Shown: positions 16,965 to 25,552 of the stretch, in pieces
Layout: every line of letters starts with the position of its first letter
How positions within the stretch are numbered: the stretch's first letter is position 1
Position numbers and translations under genes: made by a program
Notes under the pieces: model-generated
Databases searched by the model: none
The model's input: the letters and a program-made list of their open reading frames with translations, nothing else
What the model was told of the DNA's origin: nothing
Assembly: GCF_900111245.1 (NCBI RefSeq)
Contig: NZ_FOGO01000003.1
Location: 553,990 to 617,989, forward strand
Source of the DNA: Streptomyces qinglanensis
GTDB lineage: Bacteria; Actinomycetota; Actinomycetes; Streptomycetales; Streptomycetaceae
Direction: 5' to 3'
Length of the DNA: 64,000 nt

Positions 16965-17213
16965 TCACAGCCCGGGGAGCACGTCCTGGTCGACCTCGCG
17001 CCGTGGCGGTTCGGGAGCGGTGCGCAGGGACAGCTTGTGACGGCAGTCGGGCCCCAGGCCCCAGAGCCGGGAGGCGCGGTCGCGCAGCGGCTGCCCGCAC
17101 ATCCGGCACAGCACCCGTCGTCCCCCGACCGGCCGGCTGTCGGGGAGCGCCACCGCCTCGGCGCGTGCGCCGCGCTCCCCTCCGCCGCCGTGCGGCTCCT
17201 CTTCAGCGGCCAT
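16965..17213 (-). CDS. Small DUF6011-type zinc-binding protein
   Basis: An 82-residue protein with one zinc-ribbon-like motif, LCRMCGQPLRDRASRLWGLG followed by PDCRHK, which fits the DUF6011 pattern (CxxCGxxL then GxGPxC). The three Cys and a nearby His may hold a metal. Role unknown. The ATG at 17213 has GGAAGGGG 6 nt upstream. It lies 81 bp upstream of the DUF6343 gene on the same strand. Confidence 0.75.
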   Translation of the reverse strand: MAAEEEPHGGGGERGARAEAVALPDSRPVGGRRVLCRMCGQPLRDRASRLWGLGPDCRHKLSLRTAPEPPRREVDQDVLPGL

Positions 17214-17363
17214 CCGCGGCCCCCTTCCGCTCCGTCCGGGCGGTTCCCCGTCGGTCCGCACCGTACCAACGCACCCACCCGTGCGGAGCAGGCCGAAATG
17301 CGGGGGCCGGCCGGCGCGTCCACGGTGGGCGTGGAGACACCAGCCACTCTCTCGGGAGAGCAC

Positions 17364-17590
17364 ATGCGAATCCGTACCGCCCTCGTGGTCGGCGCGCGCT
17401 CGGCGCCACCGCGCTGCTCGGCTCCACGCGAACCGCCGTCACCGGCGACGATCCGGTGGTGGGAATGACCGGTACGTCGCCCGGCATCCTCGTCGGCGAC
17501 GACGTCCAGTACCCGTGGAGCCGGGGCACACGTCTGCGGCAGTTCGCCGTGAGCCCCGCGGCGCAGAACCACTGCGCGAACCACCTCCAG
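17364..17590 (+). pseudogene. Degenerate chaplin gene (frameshifted)
   Basis: Chaplins are short secreted amphipathic proteins that coat Streptomyces aerial hyphae. Here an ATG with a GGAG site begins MRIRTALVVGA, a chaplin-type signal peptide start, but the frame then ends early at 17468. Shifting frame continues it as GATALLGSTRTAVTGDDPVVG and then TSPGILVGDDVQ, matching the chaplin SPGVLSGNxxQ block. Further shifts recover VPV, HVCGS (for NVCGN) and QNHCAN (for GNHCVN). At least two frame changes are needed, so the gene is broken. A 16-bp stem terminator remains just downstream. The family call rests on eye alignment. Confidence 0.6.
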
Positions 17591-17619
17591 GTCCCATCCG
17601 AGCAGCATCAGCACGTCGG

Positions 17620-17664
17620 CCGACGGAACCCCGCCCCCGCACCGCGGAGGCGGGGTTCCGTCGG
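17620..17664 (+). terminator. Strong hairpin terminator after the chaplin relic
   Basis: A perfect 16-bp stem (17620-17635 with 17649-17664) and a 13-nt loop. It is the strongest hairpin in this region and follows the last recognisable chaplin codons by about 30 bp. Confidence 0.75.
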
Positions 17665-17731
17665 TTCGCGGGGAGCGATCCCCCCGCGGACAGGTTGTGC
17701 CGTCGGGGAACCGGACTGCCACACTTGCGGC

Positions 17732-18004
17732 ATGGACAACTTCTACCGCGGTCCCGCGACCCTGCTGACCGGGGCTGCCGAGGTTCCCGTCGACGTAGCG
17801 CTGTTCACGGAGACCACCGGCCCCGGGACCGCGTGGTCCGGCACCATGAGACCCGAGGGCGACCAGCGGCTGTGGACCGAACTGGAGGGCGACACGGCCC
17901 GGCTGCGGCTGGCCGACGGCCGCGTCTGCCGGGTCACCGTACTCGGCAGCGGGTTCGGTCCGGTCGAGGTCGCGGGCGAGGGCCCGTTCCCCGCGGAGCC
18001 CTGA
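17732..18004 (+). CDS. Small hypothetical protein, DUF4873-like
   Basis: A 90-residue, probably all-beta cytoplasmic protein starting MDNFYRGPATLLTGAAEVPVDVALF-like (beginning quoted in part) and ending with GFGPVEVAGEGPFP. The start and end resemble DUF4873-type domains, which also occur on some flavin monooxygenases; the match is from memory and weak. It has acidic and hydrophobic alternation, no signal peptide and no cysteine pair. No clear ribosome site precedes the ATG. Confidence 0.62.
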   Translation: MDNFYRGPATLLTGAAEVPVDVALFTETTGPGTAWSGTMRPEGDQRLWTELEGDTARLRLADGRVCRVTVLGSGFGPVEVAGEGPFPAEP

Positions 18005-18332
18005 CGCACAGCCTTGCGCGCCCCCGCCGGTGGCACCGCACCGCGCGACCGGTCCGGGCGCTGCGGCACAGGCGGCGGTCCGGTGCCGCAGACGGCGGCC
18101 CGACCGGCCCGGCCTGTACGCCGTTCAGCGGGGCCGGGCACCGCCCGACCGGGCCGGCTCCGGCACACCCGGCGTCCACCTGGAGATATCACCTGACAGG
18201 GGGAGACAGGGCCGCGCCGTACTCCGCTGGCGGTACATCAAGACGGTGCCGGCAGGTGACGACAGGCCGTCAGGGATACGGAACCGTGGAGGGCATGAAC
18301 GCGATGCCCGACCGGTGCTGCACGGAGCGGAT
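18005..18332. other. 328-bp spacer, nothing firm
   Basis: GC-rich spacer before the EamA-like transporter gene. I see short repeats of gacaggc type but no convincing gene, promoter or strong hairpin. Confidence 0.4.
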
Positions 18333-19364
18333 ATGAGCGCGCTGACGATGGCGGTGCTGCTCTCGCTGGTATCCGCGGTGAGCTACGCACTGGCCGCGAT
18401 CGTGCAGGAGAGGATCGCCACCTCGACCGAGCCGAGCCGATGGAGGCTGCTGCGGTCCGGGATGTGGTGGACCGCCGTGGCCCTGCAGGGAGTGGGAGCG
18501 CTGCTGCACGTGGCGGCGCTCGCCCAGGGGCCGCTGACCGTCGTTCAGCCGCTGGGTGTCCTCACCCTCGTGCTCGCCGCTCCGCTGGCGGCGCTCCTGG
18601 GGCGGCGGCCGGTGACTCCCTCGGCATGGCGGGGCATCGTCCTGGTCTCGGCCGGTCTGGCCGGCATTCTGCTGCTGACCGGGGACACGGGTGTGGGTTC
18701 CCTCGACAGCGGCGGCCAGTTCCTCCTCGCGGGCTGCGTCCTGGGCCTCGTCGCGTTGCTGGCGGGCACGGCGGCAGTGGTACGGCGTACGGTGCACGGC
18801 CGCCCCGGGGCACGCCTCGGCGCCCTGCGGAGCATGGCACTGGCGCTGGCCGCCGGGGTGGCGTACGGCGCCGCTTCGGTCTTCGTCAAGTCGCTCGCCG
18901 AGGGCTGGGCCTCGGCTCCGCTCTCCGTCACCGTGCCGCTCGCGGGTCTGACAGTGGTGCTGGCGGCCACCGGGCTGGCGAGTTCGCAGGCGTCCTACCG
19001 GGACGGCGGGCTGGCGACACCGCTGGCGACCGCCACCGTGGCGAACCCGGTGGTCGCCGCTGCGGCCGGGATACTGCTGCTGGAGGAGAGCTTCCGGTAC
19101 GGCGCGACCGGCACGGTGCTGGCACTGGCCGCCGGTGCGCTGACCACCTGGGGGCTGGTCGTCCTGACGTCCGACAGCGCGCGCCAGGCACGCGTGGAGG
19201 GGACCGGACAGCCCCGCCGCCCGTCCGGGCCGGGGCGGGCCGACCGACCGGAGCGCGGCCCGGCAGCGGAGTCCGCGATGGTGCGGACGTCCGAGGCGGA
19301 GGTGCACACCCTGGTACCCGGCCCGCGCACCTCGCAGGCCCGCCGGCCGGTGGCCGCGCCGTGA
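18333..19364 (+). CDS. EamA/DMT family transporter
   Basis: A 343-residue membrane protein with about nine to ten helices and the EamA repeat layout: GPLTVVQPLGVLTLVLAAPLAALLG in the first half and NPVVAAAAGILLLEESFRYG in the second, where LLLEE is a typical end-of-repeat motif. The cytoplasmic tail (about 285-343) is Arg/Pro-rich and probably disordered. Substrate unknown. GGAG stands about 9 nt before the ATG. It is distinct from the two other EamA proteins in the window. Confidence 0.88.
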   Translation: MSALTMAVLLSLVSAVSYALAAIVQERIATSTEPSRWRLLRSGMWWTAVALQGVGALLHVAALAQGPLTVVQPLGVLTLVLAAPLAALLGRRPVTPSAWRGIVLVSAGLAGILLLTGDTGVGSLDSGGQFLLAGCVLGLVALLAGTAAVVRRTVHGRPGARLGALRSMALALAAGVAYGAASVFVKSLAEGWASAPLSVTVPLAGLTVVLAATGLASSQASYRDGGLATPLATATVANPVVAAAAGILLLEESFRYGATGTVLALAAGALTTWGLVVLTSDSARQARVEGTGQPRRPSGPGRADRPERGPAAESAMVRTSEAEVHTLVPGPRTSQARRPVAAP

Positions 19365-19582
19365 CCCCGTCCGCGCCGTGACCGGCGGCGACAGCGGCGG
19401 AGCGGTGCAGGTACACGGCGGCCGTCCGCGCCCCGGCAGCCCGTAGGAACGTCCGCCCGTAGGAACGGTCCGCGGCCCGGCGGCGCGACGGGGCACGCCG
19501 CGCCCGCTCCGGCACGCCCCTCGCCACGGCGCGCGCCCTCCCGCACACTGGTGATCGGACCACCGGACGAAGGAGGGCGCCC

Positions 19583-21115
19583 ATGCCGCCGTGGCCGGCG
19601 TCCCGCTGGGCCCGTCGGGTGCTGCCGCCGGTGGCGGGCGCGCTGCCGGTGCTGGCGTTCCCCGCGCCCGCGCTGTGGTGGCTGGCCTACGTGGCGCTGG
19701 TGCCGTGGCTGCTGCTGCTGCGGGCCGCGCCGTCGGGCCGCGCCGCCGCGCTCGCGGGGTGGTCGGGCGGTACGGGGTTCATGCTGGCGATGCACCACTG
19801 GCTGATGCCGAGCCTGCATGTGTTCATCGTCGTCCTGGCCGCGCTGCTGGGCCTGTTGTGGCTGCCGTGGGGCTGGCTGGTGCACCGGCTGCTGGGCGGC
19901 GCTCCCGGCGCCGGCCGGCTGGCGGCGGCCGTGGTGCTGGTCCCGTCGGGCTGGCTGCTGGCGGAAGTGGTCAGGTCCTGGGAGTACCTGGGCGGTCCGT
20001 GGGGGCTGCTGGGCGCGAGCCAGTGGGAGGTGCGGCCCGCTCTGCGGCTGGCCTCCGTGGGCGGCGTGTGGCTGGTGAGTTTCCTGGTGGTGGCCGTGAA
20101 CACCGCGCTGGTCGCGCTGACCGCGCTGCCGCGTGCCCGGACGGCAGCGCTGTTCGCGCTGGTGTCCGTCGCCACCGCCACCGGGGCCGCCTGGGCGTGG
20201 GCGCCCCGGCCCGAGCCGGCGGGGCACACCCGGATCGCCGTCGTGCAGATCGGGGAGACGCAGTCGCGGCAGGAACGGTTCGCGCGGGGCGAGGAGCTGA
20301 CCCGTCGGCTGGCCGGCCGCGACCCGGACCTGGTCGTGTGGGGGGAGAGCAGTGTCGGCTACGACCTGGCCGACCGTCCCGCGCTGGTGCACAGGCTGTC
20401 CGCGCTCTCCCGGCTGACGGGGGCTCCGCTGCTGGTGAACGTCGACGCACAGCGCAGCGATCGGCCGGGGATCTACAAGAGTTCGGTGCTCGTCGACGAA
20501 CGGGGGCTCACCGGGCAGCGCTACGACAAGATGCGGCTGGTGCCCTTCGGCGAGTACGTCCCGGCCCGGTCGGTGCTCGGCTGGGCGACGTCGGTGGGCC
20601 GCGCGGCGGGCGAGGACCGCAGGCGCGGCCAGGAACCGGTGGTGATGCGGACGCACGGACTGCGGTTCGGCCCGCTGATCTGTTTCGAGACGGCCTTCCC
20701 CGACATGAGCAGGCAACTGGTCGCCGAGGGCGCCCGGATGGTGGTGGCACAGTCCTCGACCTCCTCCTTCCAGCACAGTTGGGCGCCGGAGCAGCACGCG
20801 TCGCTGGCGGCGCTGCGGGCGGCCGAGTCGGGGCGCCCCGTGGTGCACGCGACGCTCACCGGGGTGAGTGCGCTGTACGGCCCCGGCGGCGAGCGGGTGG
20901 GGGCTCCGATGGCCACCGGTATCAGCGCGGCGCGGCTCACCGAGGTGCCGTCGGCCTCGGGGACGACCCTCTATGTGCGCTTCGGCGACTGGACGGTGCG
21001 GCTCGCGCTGACCGCGCTGGCGGCCTACGGCGTGGTGGAGGGCGCGCGTGCGGCACGCGCGCGGGGGGCGCGGGGGCACTCACAGCTCAGTGCGACTGCT
21101 CCAGCACGTCGTTGA
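19583..21115 (+). CDS. lnt: Apolipoprotein N-acyltransferase
   Basis: This membrane enzyme adds the third acyl chain to the N-terminal cysteine of lipoproteins. The 510-residue protein has six or so membrane helices (1-200) followed by a nitrilase domain (about 215-460). The catalytic triad is visible: Glu255 (VVWGESS), Lys316 in YDKMRLVPFGEY, and Cys367 in LICFET. AGGAGG precedes the ATG. Actinobacterial Lnt is often beside or fused to a polyprenol-phosphate mannose synthase (Ppm); none is here. The 3' end overlaps the convergent oxidoreductase gene by 29 bp. Several lipoproteins in this window would be substrates. Confidence 0.95.
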   Translation: MPPWPASRWARRVLPPVAGALPVLAFPAPALWWLAYVALVPWLLLLRAAPSGRAAALAGWSGGTGFMLAMHHWLMPSLHVFIVVLAALLGLLWLPWGWLVHRLLGGAPGAGRLAAAVVLVPSGWLLAEVVRSWEYLGGPWGLLGASQWEVRPALRLASVGGVWLVSFLVVAVNTALVALTALPRARTAALFALVSVATATGAAWAWAPRPEPAGHTRIAVVQIGETQSRQERFARGEELTRRLAGRDPDLVVWGESSVGYDLADRPALVHRLSALSRLTGAPLLVNVDAQRSDRPGIYKSSVLVDERGLTGQRYDKMRLVPFGEYVPARSVLGWATSVGRAAGEDRRRGQEPVVMRTHGLRFGPLICFETAFPDMSRQLVAEGARMVVAQSSTSSFQHSWAPEQHASLAALRAAESGRPVVHATLTGVSALYGPGGERVGAPMATGISAARLTEVPSASGTTLYVRFGDWTVRLALTALAAYGVVEGARAARARGARGHSQLSATAPARR

Positions 21116-21992
21116 CGACGCGTTCGCACAGCTCGTGGGTGCGCAGGGCGTCCTGCGCACCCAGGGTCCGGCCGTCCCGCACGGCGTCGAGGAAGGCGAG
21201 CACGCACTGCTCGATGCCGCGCTGCCGGGCGACGGGCACCCAGTCACCGCGGCGACGGATGCTGGGCTGGCCCTTGTGGTCGACGACCTCCGCCAGGTCG
21301 CGCACCTCGCGCTTGGCGTCCTGGCCGGAGACCTCCAGGACCTCCTGGGCCGAGCCGGAGAGCCGGTTCATGGCGCCGAGCGCGGTGAAGCCGTCACCCG
21401 CGAGTTGGAGCACGACGTGGTGCAGCAGTCCGTCGCGGACCCGGGCCCGTACGTCGATGCGGTCCGGTTCGCCGGGAGCCAGGAAGCGCAGCGTGTCGAC
21501 GACGTGGATGAAGTCGTCGAGCACCGTGCGGCGGGGGTCCTCGGGCAGGCCCACCCGGTGCTTCTGCAGGAGGATCAGCTCCCGCGGGTGCTCCAGGCAC
21601 TGCGCGTACCCGGGGGCGTGCCGCCGGTTGAAGCCCACCGCGAGACCGGTGCCGCGGCGCTCGGCCAGCTCCACCAGGGCGCGTGAGGTGGCGAGCTCGT
21701 AGGCGAGGGGCTTGTCGACGAAGGTGGGCACGCCGGCCTCCAGCAGCCGCCCGACCAGCTCCGGGTGTGCGCTGGTGGCGGCGTGCACGAACGCCGCGTC
21801 CGGCCGTGCGGCCAGCAGTTCGTCCAGGCCGGTGTGGCGGTGCGCGGCCGGGACCCGGTGGGCGTCCCCGACGGCGGCCAGCGTGGCCGGGGTGCGGGTG
21901 ACCAGATGCGGTTCCAGGCCCGGCTGGGCCATGAGTACCGGCAGGTACGCCTTCCTGGCGATGTCGCCGAGTCCGATCACGCCGATCCGCAC
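21087..21992 (-). CDS. Gfo/Idh/MocA family oxidoreductase
   Basis: A 301-residue NAD(P)-dependent oxidoreductase. The N-terminal Rossmann motif is RIGVIGLGDIARKAYLPVL; VHAATSAHPELV and FVDKPLAYEL (the EKP-type motif, here DKP) follow, then VGFNRRHAPGY. The C-terminal domain is of the usual dimerisation type. Substrate is probably a sugar or polyol but cannot be told. The GTG at 21992 has GAGGGAGAG upstream. It begins 13 bp after the FAD-monooxygenase stop on the same strand, so the two form an operon. Confidence 0.92.
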   Translation of the reverse strand: MRIGVIGLGDIARKAYLPVLMAQPGLEPHLVTRTPATLAAVGDAHRVPAAHRHTGLDELLAARPDAAFVHAATSAHPELVGRLLEAGVPTFVDKPLAYELATSRALVELAERRGTGLAVGFNRRHAPGYAQCLEHPRELILLQKHRVGLPEDPRRTVLDDFIHVVDTLRFLAPGEPDRIDVRARVRDGLLHHVVLQLAGDGFTALGAMNRLSGSAQEVLEVSGQDAKREVRDLAEVVDHKGQPSIRRRGDWVPVARQRGIEQCVLAFLDAVRDGRTLGAQDALRTHELCERVVNDVLEQSH

Positions 21993-22005
21993 GGGCTCTC
22001 CCTCG

Positions 22006-23211
22006 CTACTGCGCTGCTGACTGTGACTGGGCAGCATACGTGCGAGGCGGTGGGCTCCAGTCGGCGATCCCCGCGAAGGCGCGGAGCGCGGCAGCGGGAG
22101 CGAGGCGGTCGAGGGCGACGAGTGCCGCGTCGCGCAGCAGGCAGCTCGCGGCACCGGTCAGGGTCGTCGCACGGCTCGCGCGCGCTGAGCGCCGCACGAC
22201 CTCGGTCGTGCGGGGCAGCCGGTGCCGGGTGTAGCGGGCCGGTGCCTCGGCGGGGTCGCCCGCCGGGTCGGCGCACCGGGCCAGGACGGCGGCGTCCTCC
22301 AGGGCCTGGTTGCCGCCCTGCCCCAGGCCGGGGGTCATGGCGTGGGCCGCGTCGCCCAGCAGCACGACCCGCCCGGCGTGCTGGGCGGGCAGCGGATCGA
22401 TCAGATGGTGGACGTCGTTGCGCAGTACGGCGCTGTCCGGCACCGCCGCGAGGAGCTGCGGGATCGGACGGTGCCAGGTGCCGTACAGCCGCAGCAGCGC
22501 GGCGCGTTCACCGTCCGGGGGCCGCTGTCCGGCGGGAGACACGGCGGCCGCGTAGACGTAGACCCTGCCGTCCGGAAGCGGCTGGGTGCCCCACAGCCGG
22601 CCCCTCCCCCAGGTCTCGTGCGGCTCGGCCTCTCCTGCGGGGCGTTCGGTGAGGAAGCGCCAGGTGGTGCAGCCCGCGTACCGCGGACCGGGGTGGGCGG
22701 GGAAGAGGACGCGGCGGGCCGGCGAGTGGATGCCGTCGGCGGCGACGACGAGATCGGCGCTGTGGGTCGCGCCGTCCGCGGTGGTCACCGAGGCGGGGCG
22801 GGTGCGGGAACCGGGGTCTGCGACGGTGGCGGCGGTCCCGGTGCGCAGTTCGACGGAGGCGGGCAGCCGGGCGCGCAGGAGGTCGACGAGGGCGGCTCGG
22901 GAGAGCAGCACCGTGGGGTCGCCGAAGCGTGCGGCTGCCCGGTCCGCGGTCGTCCGGGCGAGCCAGCGGCCCGAGGGGGCGCGCACACCTCCCTGGCCCG
23001 TCCAGGTGCGCAGGTCGCGCACGGCGTCGCCGAGGCCGATCACGTCGAGGGCGCGCAGCCCGTTGGGGGCGAGGGCGATTCCGGCGCCGACGGGCTCCAG
23101 CCGCGGGGCGCGTTCCAGGACGGTGACGGTCCAGCCGCGGTCGCCGAGCGCGGCCGCGGCCGCCAGTCCGCCGATACCGGCACCGATGACGAGAGCGTGG
23201 GACGGGCGCAC
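22006..23211 (-). CDS. FAD-dependent aromatic-ring-type monooxygenase
   Basis: A 401-residue flavoprotein of the UbiH/PHBH group. The FAD site GAGIGGLAAAAALGDRGW is at about residues 10-27, the middle motif LVVAADGIHSPARR near 155, and the second FAD motif VVLLGDAAHAMTPGLGQG near 280, where the GD and GLGQG residues contact FAD. Such enzymes hydroxylate or epoxidise aromatic and related compounds using NAD(P)H. The GTG start has GAGGAGG upstream. Divergent from a TetR regulator across two operator-like palindromes, so it is probably derepressed by the substrate. Confidence 0.93.
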   Translation of the reverse strand: MRPSHALVIGAGIGGLAAAAALGDRGWTVTVLERAPRLEPVGAGIALAPNGLRALDVIGLGDAVRDLRTWTGQGGVRAPSGRWLARTTADRAAARFGDPTVLLSRAALVDLLRARLPASVELRTGTAATVADPGSRTRPASVTTADGATHSADLVVAADGIHSPARRVLFPAHPGPRYAGCTTWRFLTERPAGEAEPHETWGRGRLWGTQPLPDGRVYVYAAAVSPAGQRPPDGERAALLRLYGTWHRPIPQLLAAVPDSAVLRNDVHHLIDPLPAQHAGRVVLLGDAAHAMTPGLGQGGNQALEDAAVLARCADPAGDPAEAPARYTRHRLPRTTEVVRRSARASRATTLTGAASCLLRDAALVALDRLAPAAALRAFAGIADWSPPPRTYAAQSQSAAQ

Positions 23212-23232
23212 GGGGCCTCCTCGATGTCGGGA

Positions 23233-23276
23233 ACTACAGGTGTAGTGGCCGATGCCGATCGTACTACGGGTGTAGT
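23233..23276. promoter_or_regulatory. Paired TetR operator candidates
   Basis: Two copies of ACTACxGGTGTAGT (23233-23246 with A, 23263-23276 with G) lie 30 bp apart, start to start. Each is a near-perfect palindrome with ACTAC/GTAGT arms. They fill the 85-bp spacer between the FAD-monooxygenase and tetR genes, as expected for a regulator that controls both. Three helical turns separate the sites, so two dimers could bind on one face. Confidence 0.8.
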
Positions 23277-23296
23277 GATCCCGGTAGATTGCCCTC

Positions 23297-23905
23297 ATGA
23301 CTGCACGTGAGGCCGCCACTCCCCGCGCCGCGCTGATCGCCGACACCGCCATCAGGCTGCTGTCGGAGCGCGGAATGCGGGGACTCACCCATCGCGCGGT
23401 GGACGAGGCGGCCGGGCTGCCGCCGGGCTCCACCTCGAACCACGCACGCACCCGGGCGGCCCTGCTGGAGGCGGCCGTGCGGCGGCTGACGGAGCTGGAG
23501 GGCTCCGTGCTGCACACCGCGGAGATGGCGGCGGCCGCCGGGGCGGACGAGGGGCCCGAGCCGCTCGCCGCCCTCGTCGCGGCCGCGCTGCACCGCCATC
23601 TGACCCGGCACCGCGCCCTGCTGGTGGCCCGCTACGAACTGGCGCTGGAGGCCACCCGCCGCCCGGAACTGCGGGCGCACTACGACAGGACCGGGCTGAG
23701 CGACTTCGCCGGGCCGCTGCGCGCACTGCTCGCCGCGGCCGGCTCCCGCGCCCCCGAGCGGCACGCGCTCTCGCTGCTGGCCTGGTGCGACGGCCTCCTC
23801 TTCAGCTGTACGGCGGGCACCTTCAGCAGCACCGTCCCCGCCGAGGAGGAGCTGCGGGAGAGCGTGCGGGAGATCCTCACCGGGATGCTGGCACCTCTCG
23901 GCTGA
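23297..23905 (+). CDS. TetR/AcrR family transcriptional regulator
   Basis: A 202-residue repressor. Helix-turn-helix at about 10-57: ALIADTAIRLLSERGMRGLTHR, then DEAAGLPPGSTSNHARTRAALLEA. The rest is an all-helical ligand domain with many Ala/Leu/Arg. It is divergent from the FAD-monooxygenase/oxidoreductase operon; the paired palindromes between them mark it as the likely local, autoregulated repressor. Confidence 0.92.
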   Translation: MTAREAATPRAALIADTAIRLLSERGMRGLTHRAVDEAAGLPPGSTSNHARTRAALLEAAVRRLTELEGSVLHTAEMAAAAGADEGPEPLAALVAAALHRHLTRHRALLVARYELALEATRRPELRAHYDRTGLSDFAGPLRALLAAAGSRAPERHALSLLAWCDGLLFSCTAGTFSSTVPAEEELRESVREILTGMLAPLG

Positions 23906-23968
23906 CACGGCACGCGGCCACCGGCGCGGCGGAACCGCCCCGCAACCGGTGACGACCAGGATGGCCGC

Positions 23969-24574
23969 ATGAGCACACACGAGGACCAGCCGGCCACCGG
24001 ACTGCGGACCGCACCCCAGGAGCGGGCGGCCGGCGACGGGCAGTCCCAGGGACCGCCGGTCGGCGCGGTGAGCGGACTCCCACTGCCCCAGGGGGACGGA
24101 GCCGAGCGGCAACTGCTGGAGCAGTGGCTGGACTTCCAGCGCGCCACGCTGGCCGCCAAGTGCGCCGGGCTCAGCGACGAGCAGCTCAGGACCGCCTCGG
24201 CCCCGCCCTCCGGGCTGACGCTGCTGGGACTGGTCCGGCACCTGACCAAGGTGGAACGGCATTGGTTCCGGAGCGTGTTCGGTGAGGCCGACTCCGAGCC
24301 GCTCTACTCCTCGAAGGACGCACCGGACGGCGACTTCGCGGTGGCGGACGCGGACAGCGGAGCGCGGACGCTGGCCGTCTGGCGGCAGGAGGTCGACCGC
24401 GCCCGCAGGTCCGCGGCCGCGCGCTCCCTCGACGACACGGGAACCAGCCCGTGGCGGCCGGCCTGGACCAACTCCCTGCGGTGGATCCATCTGCACGTGA
24501 TCGGCGAGTACGCGCGGCACAACGGCCACGCCGATCTGCTGCGAGAGCGCATCGACGGCAGGACCGGCTTCTGA
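23969..24574 (+). CDS. DinB-fold (DUF664) family protein
   Basis: A 201-residue protein with the DinB/DUF664 four-helix fold: LLEQWLDFQRATLAAKCAGLSDEQLR, then GLVRHLTKVERHWFR and WIHLHVIGEYARHNGHADLLRERIDG. The His in LVRHL and two His in HVIGEYARHNGH are the metal-site positions of this fold. Relatives include mycothiol- and bacillithiol-dependent transferases. The first 45 residues are a disordered Gly/Pro/Gln-rich extension. It is not the DNA polymerase called dinB. Confidence 0.88.
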   Translation: MSTHEDQPATGLRTAPQERAAGDGQSQGPPVGAVSGLPLPQGDGAERQLLEQWLDFQRATLAAKCAGLSDEQLRTASAPPSGLTLLGLVRHLTKVERHWFRSVFGEADSEPLYSSKDAPDGDFAVADADSGARTLAVWRQEVDRARRSAAARSLDDTGTSPWRPAWTNSLRWIHLHVIGEYARHNGHADLLRERIDGRTGF

Positions 24575-24646
24575 ACGCTCCCCGATCACTCCTGAGGGGG
24601 CTTCCGCACCGCGACCCGGGTGGGAAGAGTTGCCGGAGTGTCACGA

Positions 24647-25171
24647 ATGACGAAAGCCATGGCCCTCCTGGGAGTGGCGCTCTCGACCACCACCGGGTGC
24701 GTCACCGTCCAGGGCGGTCCCGGTGAGCCCGGCGGCAAACCCGCATCCCAGCACTCCCATCCGCCCCGCGGCGGGGCCGTACCGACCCGCCGCCTGGTGC
24801 GGCCCCCGGCGAAGGAGGCGCTGTCCCAGCTGCCGCGCCGGGGAGCCGGCCCGGCCCCCTCCCCCGGTGCGCAGCCCCCGCGAAGCGGCGCACCCGGCAA
24901 CCGCGAGGACGCGCACCCGCCGGGCACGGCGGGGAACCCGGGTCGGCGTCCCGCGCATCCCCGGCCCGGCGCACCGGCCCGGGACCCGGCACCGGTCATC
25001 GGCGGCGGGACGGGCCGCGGCCACGACGGCTCAGGGACACGCGAGCGGCACCGGCGCAGCAACCACCCGCCGCGTCCGGACAGCGCCGTCTGCGAGCTGG
25101 GCGAGTCCTACGGCCGCTGGGACGCGGACAGCGCGCAGGCACGCATCTGCCGCTCCCAGTACGGGCGGTGA
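24647..25171 (+). CDS. Hypothetical lipoprotein, Pro-rich
   Basis: A 174-residue protein with a short signal peptide (MTKAMALLGVALSTTTGC) whose Cys18 sits at a weak lipobox. The middle is Pro/Gly/Arg-rich and likely disordered. The last 25 residues, CELGESYGRWDADSAQARIC, hold two Cys spaced for a disulfide and look like a conserved C-terminal module of Streptomyces lipoproteins. The ATG at 24647 has GGAG 9 nt upstream. Function unknown. Confidence 0.72.
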   Translation: MTKAMALLGVALSTTTGCVTVQGGPGEPGGKPASQHSHPPRGGAVPTRRLVRPPAKEALSQLPRRGAGPAPSPGAQPPRSGAPGNREDAHPPGTAGNPGRRPAHPRPGAPARDPAPVIGGGTGRGHDGSGTRERHRRSNHPPRPDSAVCELGESYGRWDADSAQARICRSQYGR

Positions 25172-25410
25172 CCCCGGCTCCCCGCACGCCCCTCCCCGTA
25201 CGGGCGATGACCCCCGCCCGCGGAGGCCCGTCCGGCGGAACGGGGCAGGCACCACCCCACCGGGTCCACCGGGGACGCCTGCGGCCCTCGGCCACCCGCC
25301 CGGCCGCACCCGGGAGCGCGCGCCCTCGGGCGCAGATGCCGCCACCAGCGGGAGGTATGCGCTCGGCAGGGCAGCGGAGCCGGGCGCGAGCGCCGGCACG
25401 ACGCCGGAGC
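25172..25410. other. Spacer, nothing recognised
   Basis: First part of the 381-bp spacer between two convergent genes. Extremely GC-rich with no believable gene. The tandem repeats annotated next fill the remainder. Confidence 0.4.
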
Positions 25411-25513
25411 GCGGACGCCAGGCCCGGGAGAGTGGGCGCCAGGCCGGGGGCGCGGGCGCCAGACCGGGGAGCGCAGATGCCAGGCCCGGGAGCGCGGGCG
25501 CCCTGCGGGGCGG
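25411..25513. repeat. Degenerate 21-bp tandem repeats (about 5 units)
   Basis: Units of 20-21 bp with the consensus GCGGGCGCCAGGCCCGGGAGC begin at about 25411, 25432, 25452, 25473 and 25494. (Consensus is a summary; units differ at several positions, and the last is partial.) They lie between convergent genes. They could fold or act as a transcription end, but no function is shown. Confidence 0.75.
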
Positions 25514-25552
25514 CAACCGCTCTCCCGGGGCCCGCTCCGCAGACGGCGCGCG

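Noticed and set aside
17203..17529. Minus-strand open frame over the chaplin relic
   Set aside because: Arg/Pro-rich antisense product without a domain; it overlaps the DUF6011 start and the chaplin-like remains, which explain the region better.
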